A model generated the notes under the pieces. It was given only the letters and a program-made list of their open reading frames with translations, did not search any database and was not told the DNA's origin. Source: Aristolochia californica (lineage: Eukaryota > Streptophyta > Magnoliopsida > Piperales > Aristolochiaceae). From it: a DNA stretch of 64,000 nucleotides. The position numbers and the translations under genes are program-made. The stretch lies in NCBI GenBank assembly GCA_029961685.1, contig JARWKL010000010.1, positions 4,566,269 through 4,630,268 of the forward strand, written 5' to 3'. Of this stretch, positions 1 to 11,340 are shown in pieces; within the stretch, counting starts at the first letter, position 1; each line of letters opens with the position of its first letter.

Positions 1-1330
1 TTCTTCTTCTTCTCCTCTCCCTCTTGGGCTCAAGATCAATATGAAGGAATCCTAAATTCTACAAAATTTAAGGGAAATTGGGGGACAAATAGGACATCTA
101 TAAGCAGAAGAGATGGTGTAACAAAGGAAGATCCCTTCCAAAAACTTTGGTTTAGGATCCATTGGCTATGATAACAAACTTGTTTGGTAGACATGGAGAT
201 ATGAAATGTAACAGACTCTTATTACCTATAAGATTGCCAGAGTCCCTTGAGTCGATGATCTGGGATGAAGAGGAGAAGGTGACAGAAATCATACCTGAAG
301 CGGTGGAGGCAACAACAATAGTTGAAGATGCTGGAGAAGATGGAAGGAATACCATTGGAGTTTTCATCCTCTGTAAAAGATCATAGTCATTATCGGTGAT
401 AGTCTTCTTTCCTCTTTGTGATTCAGATTAGCCAACATTCTTCTCATTTTGAATTGCAGCTTGGTTGGCAGTGACCCAATTTGGTTTGCCATGAAGCTTC
501 CAACAGGTATCCACTAGATGGTTCAGTCCACCACAGTGAGTGCAGACTCGGTTGTTTGACCTTGAAGGACTAGATCCACTTCTACCATCTCTTGCTAGAC
601 CTCCTCTATAATTTCTATTGTGCCCTCAAGTGGTAGAAGATGTACCCCTATTTCCTAAGTACACAGGAGATCATACTTAAGTATGAGAAGTGGAGGAAAG
701 ATATGGTATCCGAAGTAATGTTGCACTTATGTCATTGAATGATGGAAGTACGAAAGAACTAAGGAGTTGTATTTTGGCCACTTCAAGATATGGCTTGATA
801 TTTGAAAAGCAAATAGTAGCTGCTAAGGCATCTCGTTGCTTTTCTTGAACCGATATATCGGTGGAATAGGGCTGAGAAATTTTCTACTCCTAAATAAGCC
901 ATCTAAACCTAGCCAAGAACTCATGCAAGTTTTCTCATTATTTTGTAGTAAACATGTTATGAAACACATAGTATAATTTTTATAAATTCTTGGTGCTAGA
1001 ATACAACTTAGAACAAGTGTCCCATATTTGCTTTGCGATCTCAAGGTGGACAATATTATTTTCCACATATTCCACCATGTTATTAATCAGTCAACTAATG
1101 ACAAGTGTGTCATTCTTGAACCATTTAATATAAGAATTATCATCTTCATCTATGGGTGGAGCTGTTTAGTCAAATGTCATAGTAGATTTCTGATGATAAG
1201 GAATCTTTTAACCGGCTGAACCCCAACTTAAGTAATTAGACAACTCTCTAAAGGGTATAGTGGTAATCTTAAGTAAGTCACTTTTATCATTCATATTCAT
1301 ATATTCTTCACCCATCACTAATAAATATTC
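1..1330 (-). mobile_element. Ty1/copia retrotransposon remnant (gag and start of protease)
   Basis: Read on the minus strand, 152-367 encodes a degenerate copia protease start (IIDSRDSGNLIGNKSLLHF, where intact copies have DSGASEH), closely matching the protease at 21945-22077. About 480-590 encodes a gag zinc knuckle, CTHCGGLNHLVDTC, with the full CX2CX4HX4C spacing followed by WKLHGKP. The stretch 823-1300 gives weak gag-like peptides broken by stops. The rest of pol would lie left of the window. No LTR was found at the right end, so the 5' part is truncated. The catalytic SGA triplet is damaged and frames are interrupted, so it is inactive. Confidence 0.8.
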
Positions 1331-1339
1331 AATGCACTA

Positions 1340-1690
1340 ATTTTCCAACTCGAACCAAACCAACAACAAAAAGCAAAGCTGACCCAACCGAGAGGGGAAA
1401 GAGAAACCAACCGGAGCTTGACTTTAGTCGACGATCATTCATCAAATAGAAAGAATCCTTATGCTAGCTATTATCTGGAAAGGAGGATCTAATACCTTTC
1501 TAGGAATGGAAAGTCGTAAATCCTCATCAACTAATCCTTAGCCGAGCATGGAACTAGGTATCAAACGAGAGATACTTAAAGAAAGTTGAATGCAACATCC
1601 ATCTTGTCTTATTCAAGCATTCAAAAAATGGAAGGCTTGGGTAATCCACGTATTATCATACCATTTAGAAAGATACTCAATCTTCTAAAA
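1340..1690. other. Unclassified stretch, possible organelle-derived insertion
   Basis: Base composition is more even than the AT-rich flanks and there are no long A/T runs or retroelement motifs. The style (short mixed words such as accgagagggg and tagtcgacgatcattc) resembles plant mitochondrial intergenic DNA. This is an impression only; no gene is recognisable. Confidence 0.25.
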
Positions 1691-1820
1691 AAATTTTGAC
1701 TTGAACTCAAATCTCTTTTAAGATGGAAACTTCCCTTCTATGTTGAATATGCCAACTTGCAAGCTATGTTGCATGCCACCTTTTGTATGACTTAATCTTC
1801 TTTGTTGTGTTGATTATTTT

Positions 1821-3311
1821 TTGAAAACTCCTTTGGTCATCACTTCACTGGCGTTTTCCTTCTCTGGGTCATCTTCAACGCCCACTCCATTGTTGTTGTT
1901 GGAGAAGACGACTTTGTTGTGTTTTTGTTTCTACTTGTTGGGAGAGACGAGATTTGATGTTATTACCGAGTATGGTTTAATATACCGTGTTCAACGAGCG
2001 TTTATCTACCTTGTTGGGTCAACCCAACGAACCAAGATGCTCGTCTCACTGCTATCAAGCCGCACCAGACTGCCGAATCAACTTATACTATGTCAACTCG
2101 GTCCGGGTCAACCTAACTCGGCCCACTTGCTTTTTGCCTATGTTATTTGGGCTGAGGTCCCGAGTTCTATATCGATTTCTCCCGTGACTCGACTATATTG
2201 GTTTGATTCTTGACTCAGCTCGACTCGATCCCTTGTCTCTGACTGGAGTATTATCTTGAATTAATTGACAACTTCTTACTCAATCAACGTATTATTTGGT
2301 GCACAACATTTTTATGGACTCTCTACAGATTATTTCATGTGTCCTTTTTTAGGACTTTCAATATTTGATTTGTATTATTTGGGCCCAGGCCTATTTCCAT
2401 TGCTACTATTGTGTCTCTGTGACTGAGACATTATTATTGAAGGACTTCTCGGTTACTAACTATTGTTAGCATTGGTTATACTAATGAAGAAGAAAGCACA
2501 TGGTGTCCCCAACATATTATCTTACTGTGATTCCCCATTACCCTCTTATTATTTGTTAAAATCACTTCTGAGCAATGCTTATAAACCTATTATGTACAGA
2601 GGATATGAGTGAGCCCAACATCCAACGTGAGTCAAGTCTATTATTCACCCAAGAGGTATTTTTTTTAGTTACCCTGAGAAAGTGGGTAGACTTTATGCCC
2701 CTTAGTTGGGCTTTTTTGACGCTTTTGAAATTGAGCGGAGATTATTTCTAACTATGACCATTTGATTAGAGGATAGAGCTTTGTCATATGGTTAAGAGTG
2801 ATTTTTTTCTCACCATTAGTATGCCAGCCGGGTCTCTTGACAAGAATAAAGAGATCACCAACTTGAGGGGGAGTGTTGGAAGATATGATAGACTGCTATT
2901 TTATACGGGAAGATCCTATACACCATTTGCAGCAAACTGGGCGTTTGTGATGTTCTCTCACCCCCAGTTTGAGGGGGAGTATTGGAAGACATGCCCAAGC
3001 CTATACGATCAAGGAAGGCCCACATGTCCAAGTGTGTTAGAAGATGGGTTCAAGCAAACAGACCAAGGAAGGCCTACACAATGGTGGTATGATGGTAAAT
3101 AAAAAGTCATCTCATAAAGACGACACTGATGTAACTAGTTTAAGTTTCAGGGGTATAATTATAATATTATATTTTCATTCATCTATAAATAGAGATTTAA
3201 GGGTAGGGTTAGGACACAAAGTCCATAGTCTCATCTTCCTCCTATTTTCTCCCCAATATGTCGTCTCTCCTTTTCTCCATGAGCTATTCCATAGAGTCCT
3301 AAAAATCAACA
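1821..3311 (+). mobile_element. 3' half of a non-coding LTR retrotransposon (family A) with 3' LTR
   Basis: About 1980-2480 is homologous to 37290-37720, the interior of the complete family-A element at 35771-38773 (shared 'gactcggccca', 'tatattggt' and 'gtctctgtgac...gagacattattattga' blocks). A polypurine tract (gagggggag, 2971-2979) directly precedes an LTR beginning TATTGGAAGACATGCC at 2980 and ending AAATCAACA at 3311, with a TATA-like ctataaatagag near 3183. A second tract plus LTR start (gagggggag then TGTTGGAAGATATG) lies at 2867-2890, so the PPT/LTR junction is partly duplicated. No gag or pol is visible. The 5' end is truncated near 1821. Confidence 0.7.
2980..3311 (+). repeat. 3' LTR of family-A element
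   Basis: Begins TATTGGAAG right after a polypurine tract and ends AATCAACA, matching LTR ends at 38397-38773. The following bases are not a primer binding site, which makes this a 3' LTR. Confidence 0.65.
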
Positions 3312-4850
3312 ATTTACAAATTTAATTACTTAAGATACTTCACCTTCAAGAGTCAATGCATCTCAAGATCAAAAGCTTGAAAATGATCAAGCCTAACTCA
3401 AGAACTCAAGCATCATTGAAGGACGCCTCTTGAAGTAGCACCCACAATGAAGAAGATAACGAGAAGACTAAAGTTCATGCAATAGTCAAATGTCCAAACT
3501 CAGTCACAAATGTAAGAGTATTCGAAACTTCCTTCTTTAAGTACAAATGCCAAATTGGAGCTTTAGGTCATAGAATTGCATATCAACGTGTTCAAGAACA
3601 TCATAAACATCACTTAGAATATGTTGGAGCACTTGGGGAAAAATAATTTCATGCTTTAAAAGTCAACATTGTTGAAATGGCATTGAAATGATTGATGTGC
3701 CACTGACAATAATCGATCATCCATAACTGTGCAGGCTAGAAATATAAACTATTGTCGATCAACCAAAGTCAATTGATTGATCATCCAAAACATGGACATT
3801 TTATGCTATAAAGCATGATCAATCATCCCACTTGGATTGATTGATCATTTCTGCCTAGGCAAGCAAATTTCACATGGAATGATCGATCATCCCACCTGAT
3901 TGATCGATCAGACAAAACCTTGCCAGTAAGGGACATAAGACATGATCAATCAGAGGTAATGAACTAATCGATCATACTTGTATTACACAACTAGAAGGAA
4001 TTCTGATTGATCGATCATCCCCTTATCAAAGATTTATCAACTTAACTTTTTAGACCAATGGAAACATATTGATCGATCAGTCCATCGATCAATAAGTCAT
4101 TGTCTGACAAAAAATTAGTCGCTCTAATTGATCGATCAATCAATCACTTTTCAATTATCAATTAATCAATGTACAATTTTTTTTAAAACGGGAAAATAAT
4201 GGCTAATTTGAGTTGGGGAAGTTATAAATACCCCACAAAATCGTGTATTGAAAAGTTAATGAGCATTTATTGGAAAATACTTCAAGCCATTATTTTTAAT
4301 CTTACAAATTCTTTCAAAAGTGCTTTAGAGTGAAAGAGAGTCACATACCTAGAAAAATCTCACATCTTTTTAGTCCAATCCTTGCATTCACATAGTCAAA
4401 GCTCCTTCAATCTTTTCACATCGTGCTACAAAGAAGATGAAGCTTGATTTTTTCAAGGAGAAACATCTCTCCAAGTAAGGTTGTACTTTTTTCCATTCTT
4501 TTACTTAAATTTGTGAAAGACTCATCTAGAATCTATAGAATCTAGATGGAAAGACTTAACTAGAGCTAAAATCTAGCAGCAATCTCTTGGGGAGATTAGA
4601 GTTGTAAAAACTTTTGTTGAGTTACACGTGGCCAAAGAGAGGTAGAATCTCTTTATGTAATTTCAACTATTAGAGCTTTTCAAATAGTAAAATTTCCCAA
4701 GTAAGGGTTCTTGGATGGTGACTACCACCAGGGGAACATCGATAAAAAAATATTTTTGTCCCTATGGTGTGCGCATATTTTGATTTACTTTGAATTGCTT
4801 TTATGCATGACTTATATTAATTTGATAATCCCAATTCACCCACCTCTTGA
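3312..4850 (+). mobile_element. LTR-type retroelement fragment (non-coding), plus orientation
   Basis: About 4440-4850 (agattagagttgtaaaaac, tccctatggtgtg, caattcacccacctcttga) is the reverse complement of related sequence at 11880-12240 and, more loosely, 10013-10350. The shared end motif resembles the poly-C end of many plant copia LTRs. 3312-3690 is low-complexity 'aagctcaagatc' type sequence. No coding motifs or PBS were found. Assignment to a precise lineage is not possible by eye. Confidence 0.5.
3690..4150. repeat. Irregular cluster of GATCGATC / ATTGATCGATCATCC words
   Basis: At least a dozen copies or near-copies of the palindromic core ATTGATCGATCAAT or TGATCGATCATCC are scattered at 20-60 bp intervals in both orientations. 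Spacing is irregular, so it is not a simple tandem satellite. The words can pair with each other in the same strand. Confidence 0.75.
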
Positions 4851-4915
4851 GAATCCACATGGGCCAACATCTCTCTCTCTCTCTCTCTACACCTCCCCTT
4901 TTCTCAAAACTCTCT

Positions 4916-4923
4916 CTTGTGAC
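4916..4923. repeat. Left 8-bp target site duplication of hAT element
   Basis: CTTGTGAC immediately before the left terminus; the same 8 bases follow the right terminus at 7392-7399. Eight bp is the hallmark of hAT superfamily insertion. Confidence 0.85.
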
Positions 4924-5542
4924 TAGGGGTGGCATCGAGCCGAGCCGAGCCCGAACCTGCCTATGTTCGAGTCGAGCTTGATTTAAATATTTCGAGCCGA
5001 GCTTCAAGTCGAGCCTCGTCTCGAGCCTAAAATTGTTATTGAGCTCGAGCCCAACGAGTTCGAGCCGAGCTTCGAGCCAAGCTCGAGCCTCAACATACAT
5101 TTCAAACTTTTCAAAAAATATATATCGAATAAAATGTATATAAAATTATGCATATATTTTATATAAAATTGGGCATGACCTCTACATAAAATCGGGCATA
5201 ACTTATATATATAATATGTGTATAAGATTGGGCATAACCTCTACTTAAAATTGAGCATAATCTATATATATAATACTTGTATAAAATTGGGCATGACCTT
5301 TACTTAAAATTGGGCATAATCAATATACATAATACCTGCATAAACACTCCATAAACACTCCATAAAATTGTTTATACATTCCATAAACACTTCATGAAAT
5401 TGTTTATATACTCCATAAAATAATCTAAACACTCCATACACTGCATAACATTATAAATAAACTCCATACAATAATCAAACACAACAAAATTAAATAAAAT
5501 ATCACTATCAATTTACAATCACCCAAATAAAAACTATAAATT

Positions 5543-6793
5543 CTTTAAATAAAATCATATTACTATTACATACTTACTAGAAAATTACAAGAAATATTTT
5601 AAATTTTTCTTAGGAAAATTAAATGGACCTCTTATTGCCTTTTCTAAGGAAATAAATAAAAATTAATAATTAATCTAATATATTATTATACTTATCGATA
5701 AAATTTTAATCACATAAAATGTCAAACACAAAATTACTATGAAAATTGCCTCATGCTCAAAGTATTATATCATCAACTGTCAAATACTTATTCAAAATTT
5801 TTCTATATGGTTTTCTAAACCATCTTGGCAAGAAAATCTTACTTGAAAAATTATAGGATTTTTTAAAAAGAATTTATAATTAGAAAAATATTTTGAAAAA
5901 ATACGAGGCACTAATGGTCCCCCTATTTCTATTAAAAATATTTTTTCAACATTTATTGAAAAAACTAGTCTCTGGAAACGTATTTCTACTAAAATATCTT
6001 TTCAATTTATTTAAGAGCCATGAGGAAGGGACAAAGAGTTTTTTTTTTCCTTGTTTATGATCTCGCACGTAGGGGTAGCTTTGAATAAATTATATATAAA
6101 ATTATGCATACATTTTTAAAAAATATAATGATAGGGGAGGTTCAGGATTGAATTTCAATAATGGATTAAAATGCACCAATATTAATATTTTTTACTCCAA
6201 TTGTTGTCTAGCTTGTTTTGTAATTTTTGAATTTGGCCATAATTTATTATGGCCTCCTTAGTGCCCCTAGATAAAAATTTATATTCTAGGAAAAACTAAA
6301 AATATTTTTCCTATGATACATATTCCCAAAAAAACCTTTAAATAAAATCTTATTACTATTAGTGACTTATTAGAAAATTATAGGAAATATTTTAAAATTT
6401 TCTTAGGAAAGTTAAATGGACCTTTTATTGTCTCTTCTAGGGAAATAAATAAAAATTAATAATCAATCTAATATATTATTATACTTATCGATAAATTTTT
6501 AATTAAATAAAATATCAAACACAAAATTGCAATGAAAATTATTTCATGCTAAAAGTATTACAGCATCAACTGTTAAATACTTATTCAAAAATTTTTTATA
6601 CAGTTTTCTACCCCATCTTGGTACAAAAAATCTTACTTTGAAAATTATATGATTTTTAATAAAAAATTTCAATTAGAAAAGTGTTTAAAAAAACATGAGA
6701 CACTAATAGTTTATAGAAAATTATTTCTATAAAATTTATTTTTAATTTTTTCCAGAGGAAAAAGTTTTTTTTTTATTTTATGATCTCGCACGT
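5543..6793. repeat. Diverged direct repeat pair inside the hAT element
   Basis: 5543-6071 and 6336-6793 share long runs (for example ctaatatattattatactta and tgtcaaacacaaaatta-like stretches) at a constant offset of about 793 bp. Both copies end in a T-run followed by ATGATCTCGCACGT. Divergence suggests an old internal duplication. Confidence 0.75.
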
Positions 6794-6803
6794 GCGAGAT
6801 CAT
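6780..6803. repeat. 24-bp perfect palindrome with CACGTG centre
   Basis: Each half is ATGATCTCGCAC, giving a perfect inverted repeat centred on a G-box core CACGTG, exactly where the AT-rich part of the hAT element gives way to its GC-rich part. The earlier repeat copy at 6058-6072 has only the left half. Confidence 0.85.
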
Positions 6804-7350
6804 CTTCTCGCGAGGAAGGGGGAGATTATTTCTCCCCTGTTCTGGTTTTCCGCCGAGACCACCCCGAGGGAAGGGGCTTACGGCGCCGGGGAGGATTTAT
6901 CGTCGGAGATGACGGCCACGACGGAGTCGGCGGCGACGGAATCGGCGGTGACGGAAGCGGCGGCGACGGAAACAGAGGCGACGGCGAGGAGAGGAAGAAA
7001 TCGAACGGACGGACACAGAGGTGGCCGGCGAGCAGCTGCGACGGCGGTATAGACACCGGAGAACAGCTACGACGGCGGTAGAGGCGGCGACAACAACCGA
7101 TGGGAGGGGTCGGCGGTGACGAGGGGGGAGGAAAAATTTTTCCCCCTCTCGCTCTCCCTCCCGCTCCCACTCCCCCGCTCGCTCGCGATCCCGTACCGAT
7201 TCATGCCGATCCGACTCATTTCGAGCCGGCTCGCGAGCCAACGAACCGAACCTAGCTTCGGTCGAGCTCGGCTCGTTAAGGTAAACGAGCCGATTTCGGT
7301 GTTCGAGCTCGGCTCGAGCTCGAAAAATGACGAATCGAACCGAGCCAAAC

Positions 7351-7604
7351 CGAGCCGGCTCGCGAACTGGCTCGGCTCGAAGCCACCCCTGCTTGTGACC
7401 CTTCATTCTCCTCCTCCCTTCTCTCTCCCTATCCCTTCCCCCACTGCATTGACCTCTCCCCTTCCCTTTCCTCTTCCCGAGCCGGCTCGCGAACTGGCTC
7501 GGCTCGAAGCCACCCCTGCTTGTGACCCTTCATTCTCCCCCTCCCTTCTCTCTCCCTATCCCTTCCCCCCCTGCATTGACCTCTCCCCTTCCCTTTCCTC
7601 TTCC
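7351..7604. repeat. 127-bp tandem duplication spanning the hAT right end and flank
   Basis: 7351-7477 (cgagccggctcgcgaactgg ... through the right terminus, the target duplication and a CT-rich flank) recurs at 7478-7604 with a few substitutions. The second copy carries a complete extra right terminus and a third copy of CTTGTGAC, so the duplication happened after insertion. Confidence 0.85.
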
Positions 7605-8208
7605 CTCCATCCTTTTCCATTCCCATTTTCCTTCTTTGTCATTAAATATATCGCTATGAAAAGAACTTTTAATTATAAAAATGAGAGATAATTAATTGTA
7701 CTCATTTTTACGAAGCTGGAGCTCTCTCTCATTCCACACTGTTTCCTTCATCTCTCTCTCCAGTTAGAATTGTCCACTGTTCAGAATATCTCTCAAACGT
7801 TCAACTCTATTTTGCTTTTCTGATAAAATAATTTATAGAGATGTAAAGAAGCTCAAGAACACATCTTCATTCCTAGTCAATATTGTCTTCAAATTCTTCC
7901 GTTTTTTTTTTTTTCTGCTGTCTGCTGTCTACCTACCATAATATTTATGATTTGAATATTTGGCCCACCCTATCGAACCCGTAATAATGCATAAAGGAAT
8001 ATTATGAAATTATTCAGATGAAATATCCCACTTATTTTACTCTATATAGCCCCAAGAATTTGGACAAAATGGACTCTTCCATGAAAGCTACCTCCAATTA
8101 TTTCAAGATTTTAAAATAACACAAAAAGCCAATACAAATCTTGTTCTTACTAAGAGACCACGAATAGGAATGCTTGATACAATAACTGAAGATAAACAAT
8201 TACGCGAT
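7605..8208. other. Intergenic, AT-rich; 3' flank of the sulfotransferase gene
   Basis: No coding or transposon structure recognised. It should contain the sulfotransferase 3' UTR next to 8208. Confidence 0.5.
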
Positions 8209-9201
8209 CTAGTTCTTCCTCCTCTCATCCGTTGCAGTGGTGGTTGTGGTGGTGGTTTCCATCTCCCACTTGAACTGTAATCTTGAACCCTCGAGCTTCT
8301 TCAGAGTAAGACCCATAAGCCTTTGGATCATCTCTTCAGTCAGATGATTTTTCCAGTCTCCGACACTCCCCCTCCGGAAAAATGCTTCATAGGGGTATCC
8401 TGACCAATGGATGTCTTCCCTTCCTCTGTTAGCCTTAACGTTCCTTAGTCGTTCAAGACTGCACCTCCATATGATGTTCGTGACTTGTTCTTCACTAAGA
8501 TTACGCCCCAGGAACTTGGCAAGTCTCGTAACATGTTTGTAAGGGTCTTCCTTCAACTCTTCATACATGATAAACAAGACCCTCTTCCTCTCTTTCCAGT
8601 AACCTAAAACATGATCCAAGAATGGACCGTAAGCAACAGTTCCTTCACAAAAGGCATCAAATGCTTCTTTAAATGAAACATTTGCTCCGTGGCTCCTTCT
8701 GTTGGAGAACTGCCATAATGAAACAACAGTGTCAGCTGGATTACGGGCCACATACACAATCTTACAGCTCGATCTCTTGATGGATTCCGGCAAGAGCTCG
8801 TACGCGAAATGGGTCTGGAAGATCCTATGGGATGGGGCTTGATCCAACAGATGTAAGTTTCCGGGATATATTTGAAACTCGAACACTGGGACAAGTTCAT
8901 GGGGATTCTGAGAGACTAACGGGTCAGCAGCGGCGGCGGAAACGGAACCTGGAGATACTTCCGGTGGCATGTCATGGTGGAGAATTGTATAAATAAGGGC
9001 CTTGAGCCATGTGGTTCCAGTTTTGGGGAAGGAAGTGAGAATTACATCATTAGGATGAGGCTCAAAGTGATTTCTCATCGCCATTGCAGCTTTGAATAAC
9101 TCGTCAAACATCCAGGAGCCTTTCCACTGGAATAGAGCCGCTCCGCAGGACACAACTCTGGGAAGATGATCGATACATGTTTCCTCTTCTAATCTTTGCA
9201 T
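8209..9201 (-). CDS. Cytosolic sulfotransferase (SOT family), intronless
   Basis: Uncut 330-residue frame, the usual length and intronless form of plant cytosolic sulfotransferases, which move the sulfonate of PAPS onto hydroxyls of small molecules such as flavonoids, brassinosteroids, hydroxyjasmonate or desulfoglucosinolates. Visible motifs: PAPS 5'-phosphosulfate loop FPKTGTTWLKAL (58-69); likely catalytic His in QTHFAYELLP (H131); 3'-phosphate loop YVARNPADTVVSLWQF (150-165); C-terminal nucleotide-binding motif RRGSVGDWKNHLT (276-288, consensus KGxxGDWKNHFT). The C-terminus has an unusual run of seven threonines (316-322) before ATDERRKN, encoded by an ACC/ACA repeat. The start ATG is the first in frame, with no longer upstream option. 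The sequence cannot decide the substrate. No companion biosynthetic gene lies nearby. Confidence 0.95.
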   Translation of the reverse strand: MQRLEEETCIDHLPRVVSCGAALFQWKGSWMFDELFKAAMAMRNHFEPHPNDVILTSFPKTGTTWLKALIYTILHHDMPPEVSPGSVSAAAADPLVSQNPHELVPVFEFQIYPGNLHLLDQAPSHRIFQTHFAYELLPESIKRSSCKIVYVARNPADTVVSLWQFSNRRSHGANVSFKEAFDAFCEGTVAYGPFLDHVLGYWKERKRVLFIMYEELKEDPYKHVTRLAKFLGRNLSEEQVTNIIWRCSLERLRNVKANRGREDIHWSGYPYEAFFRRGSVGDWKNHLTEEMIQRLMGLTLKKLEGSRLQFKWEMETTTTTTTATDERRKN

Positions 9202-10012
9202 CTCGTAACACTAACAGAATACTGATCACTGGGAGAAAGAACAATTGCACCATTTACACTTTAAATCAAGCTTATACCTGTTCTTTAGTGGCTTATTTAA
9301 TTTTCTAACCGAAAACGACTATGATGAATTTCCAAAATGTGAATATAATAATTCTGTACTACAACCGACTATGTTATTTTGATGTAACCTAATGAAGCAA
9401 AGTGGTTTATTTTAATTATCATACGTAGCATGTTTTGGAGGTAGTTATGATTGAAACCACCCTAGTTGTTTATCCTACTATTTTATCAATCTGATTAAAA
9501 TAAAGATGAAACATAAATAGTTATTTCATGTTTAATTGCTTGAGTATCTGAATAAAGAGTATAATTTTTAACCCCTTTTTTTTATTAAAGTGTTAGAAAA
9601 AATCTCTCCTTCTATAGGAGATGCCAAAATAAATATTATCTAGTCAAATATAACTAAGGTTATATGCTTATTTTACACTTTTATAAGTTATATTTTGTTT
9701 TTAATATTTTATATGTTTTTAATGATTTACTAAATATTTTATTATATTTTAAATATTTTTAAATCTGTCTACTTACCCATTAACCTAGTTATTGTGGGTG
9801 ATTAAGTAACTAAAAGATAAGGGAACACTTTTAACCTATTTCGACTAAAGAATTTATGTGTGTAACATAATAGATTTTGGGTAGTTAAAATGGATAATGG
9901 AGTATGCCTTATTATGCCTTATAAATAATAGAAGGGACTAATGTCGGTCTTAAAAAACAACACTACCCTACAAGACAACTCAGAATCGCATTGTAGTGTC
10001 CATGCGATTATC
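9202..10012. other. Upstream region of the sulfotransferase gene, AT-rich
   Basis: Probably holds the promoter: on the minus strand a TATA-like GGTATAAGC lies about 70 bp upstream of the ATG (near 9279). Beyond about 9350 the sequence is AT-rich with no recognised structure. Confidence 0.35.
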
Positions 10013-10925
10013 CATGGGTTGGTCAGGTGGTGTCTCAAGGGGGGTTGAATTGGGTGCGAATTGAAAAATTACATAAAATTGGATAAAAAGATGTTCAAAG
10101 AAAAACGTAAAATATTATCTTGAAAAATTATATTTTTTATCGATATTAATGGTAATTACTGCTCAAGAACTCTTGCTCTGAAAAATGTACTAATTAGCTA
10201 GCTAAAATAAATTACAAAAATATTATCAAACTCCTTTTGGCCGCCCCAAATGAGTGTAGTCACAAATTGCACAAGTTTCGTAAATCTATCCCCAAGAGAT
10301 TTTTACAATGACTAAATTATGAAGGGTAGCTCCTTAAAAAAATCCTATGGGTAAAAATTCAAATATTCAATTCTCTACCATAGGTCACCAAAATGTGTAA
10401 GCAGCCTACCATTATCATTAGAACTTCAAACCATGATTTTTAAATATTTTTTTTGAGATTTATTACATTATATTTGGCGAACTTTTGTAAAAGATAGTGT
10501 CATTTCTAGGAGGAACGACACTAAACAGCTAGTTTTTAGACTATTTGATAGTGTTTATTTAAACAAATTTTTACCCCACACTATTTACCAAGTAGAATAA
10601 AATGAAGCTCTCCCTACATTCCTAATGCTCTAAGATTTTTCAATCAATCCAAAAGCACCAAAACAACAAGGTTTTTCAAAAGAACAATGTACTTGTGTTT
10701 GAAATTTTGAAACCTATTGTGGACTTGGTGTTTTTTTGTGTTGAACTTACTTGTGTTTATTTTGAAATAAAATGATTTGAGTGCAATTAATATTTAGCTA
10801 TGAGTCTCTCAATTAGACTTTAACTTGGGGCATTTCCACAACTTTTCAAACTCTAATTATTGAATTTTTCAAATCTTAAAATGTACATACTTTGAAATCG
10901 TTTATCTTCAATATATTTTAATTGT
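10013..10925 (-). mobile_element. Degenerate non-coding LTR-type fragment
   Basis: Begins tctcaaggggggttgaattg and continues with words (ttgctctgaaaa, ccccaagagatttttacaat) that resemble, in reverse complement, the fragment at 4440-4850. No coding motifs; limits approximate. Confidence 0.4.
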
Positions 10926-10929
10926 TAAT

Positions 10930-11340
10930 TGTTCTAATTAGGAGTGAACGTCAAGTGGGATTTCATGAGGAATCCAATTTGACCCAACTCGAAAATCTCA
11001 AGTTCTAGTTTGGGGTTTCATCCCACAATCAAGGATGGGGCTGGGAAAATACCCATTGGGTTTCAGGTTGGGGATGGGTTTCTCCAAACCCGACCCATGG
11101 AGATGAGATGGGGATATAAAATGGGGTAGTTCGGGGATGGGTCGGGTGTACAAGGACGGAATAGGGATGGGTCAGGTTTAAGCCAGTTTTACGAGGAAGG
11201 GATAAGGACGACATTGTAGTGACAACGATCGAGTCAAGGTTGCGTTTGATGCTTCAGGTTTTGTTGGTGATTAGGTTTCATGTTTTGGGGTCGGGGTTAA
11301 GGACAAGTTCAGGTTTTTAGAAACTTGACCCCTATCCAAC
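10930..11340. mobile_element. Possible hAT-like MITE remnant (GGGATGGGT-rich)
   Basis: Repeated gggatgggt / gacccatgg / cgggtttc words in both orientations over about 400 bp are typical of the subterminal regions of degenerate plant hAT elements. Termini and target duplication were not located. Confidence 0.35.

Larger units (their letters stand above)
4924..7391. mobile_element. Non-autonomous hAT-type DNA transposon (about 2.47 kb)
   Basis: The left end reads TAGGGGTGGCATCGAGCC and the right end, reverse complemented, reads CAGGGGTGGCTTCGAGCC: imperfect terminal inverted repeats typical of plant hAT elements, continued by subterminal 'cgagccgagc' repeats for about 170 bp on both sides. A perfect 8-bp duplication CTTGTGAC flanks it. 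The interior has no transposase: 5100-5340 holds an AT-rich tandem motif (ataaaattgggcat...), 5543-6071 and 6336-6793 are diverged direct copies offset by 793 bp, and 6804-7170 is a sharply GC-rich block with cggcgacgga repeats. Open frames over the GC-rich block are repeat artefacts or a captured fragment, not recognisable proteins. Confidence 0.85.

Noticed and set aside
6780..7691. Overlapping open frames in the GC-rich part of the hAT element
   Set aside because: Frames on both strands and several phases are open at once because of the repeat composition; residues are Ser/Pro/Arg/Thr/Ala runs without a domain.
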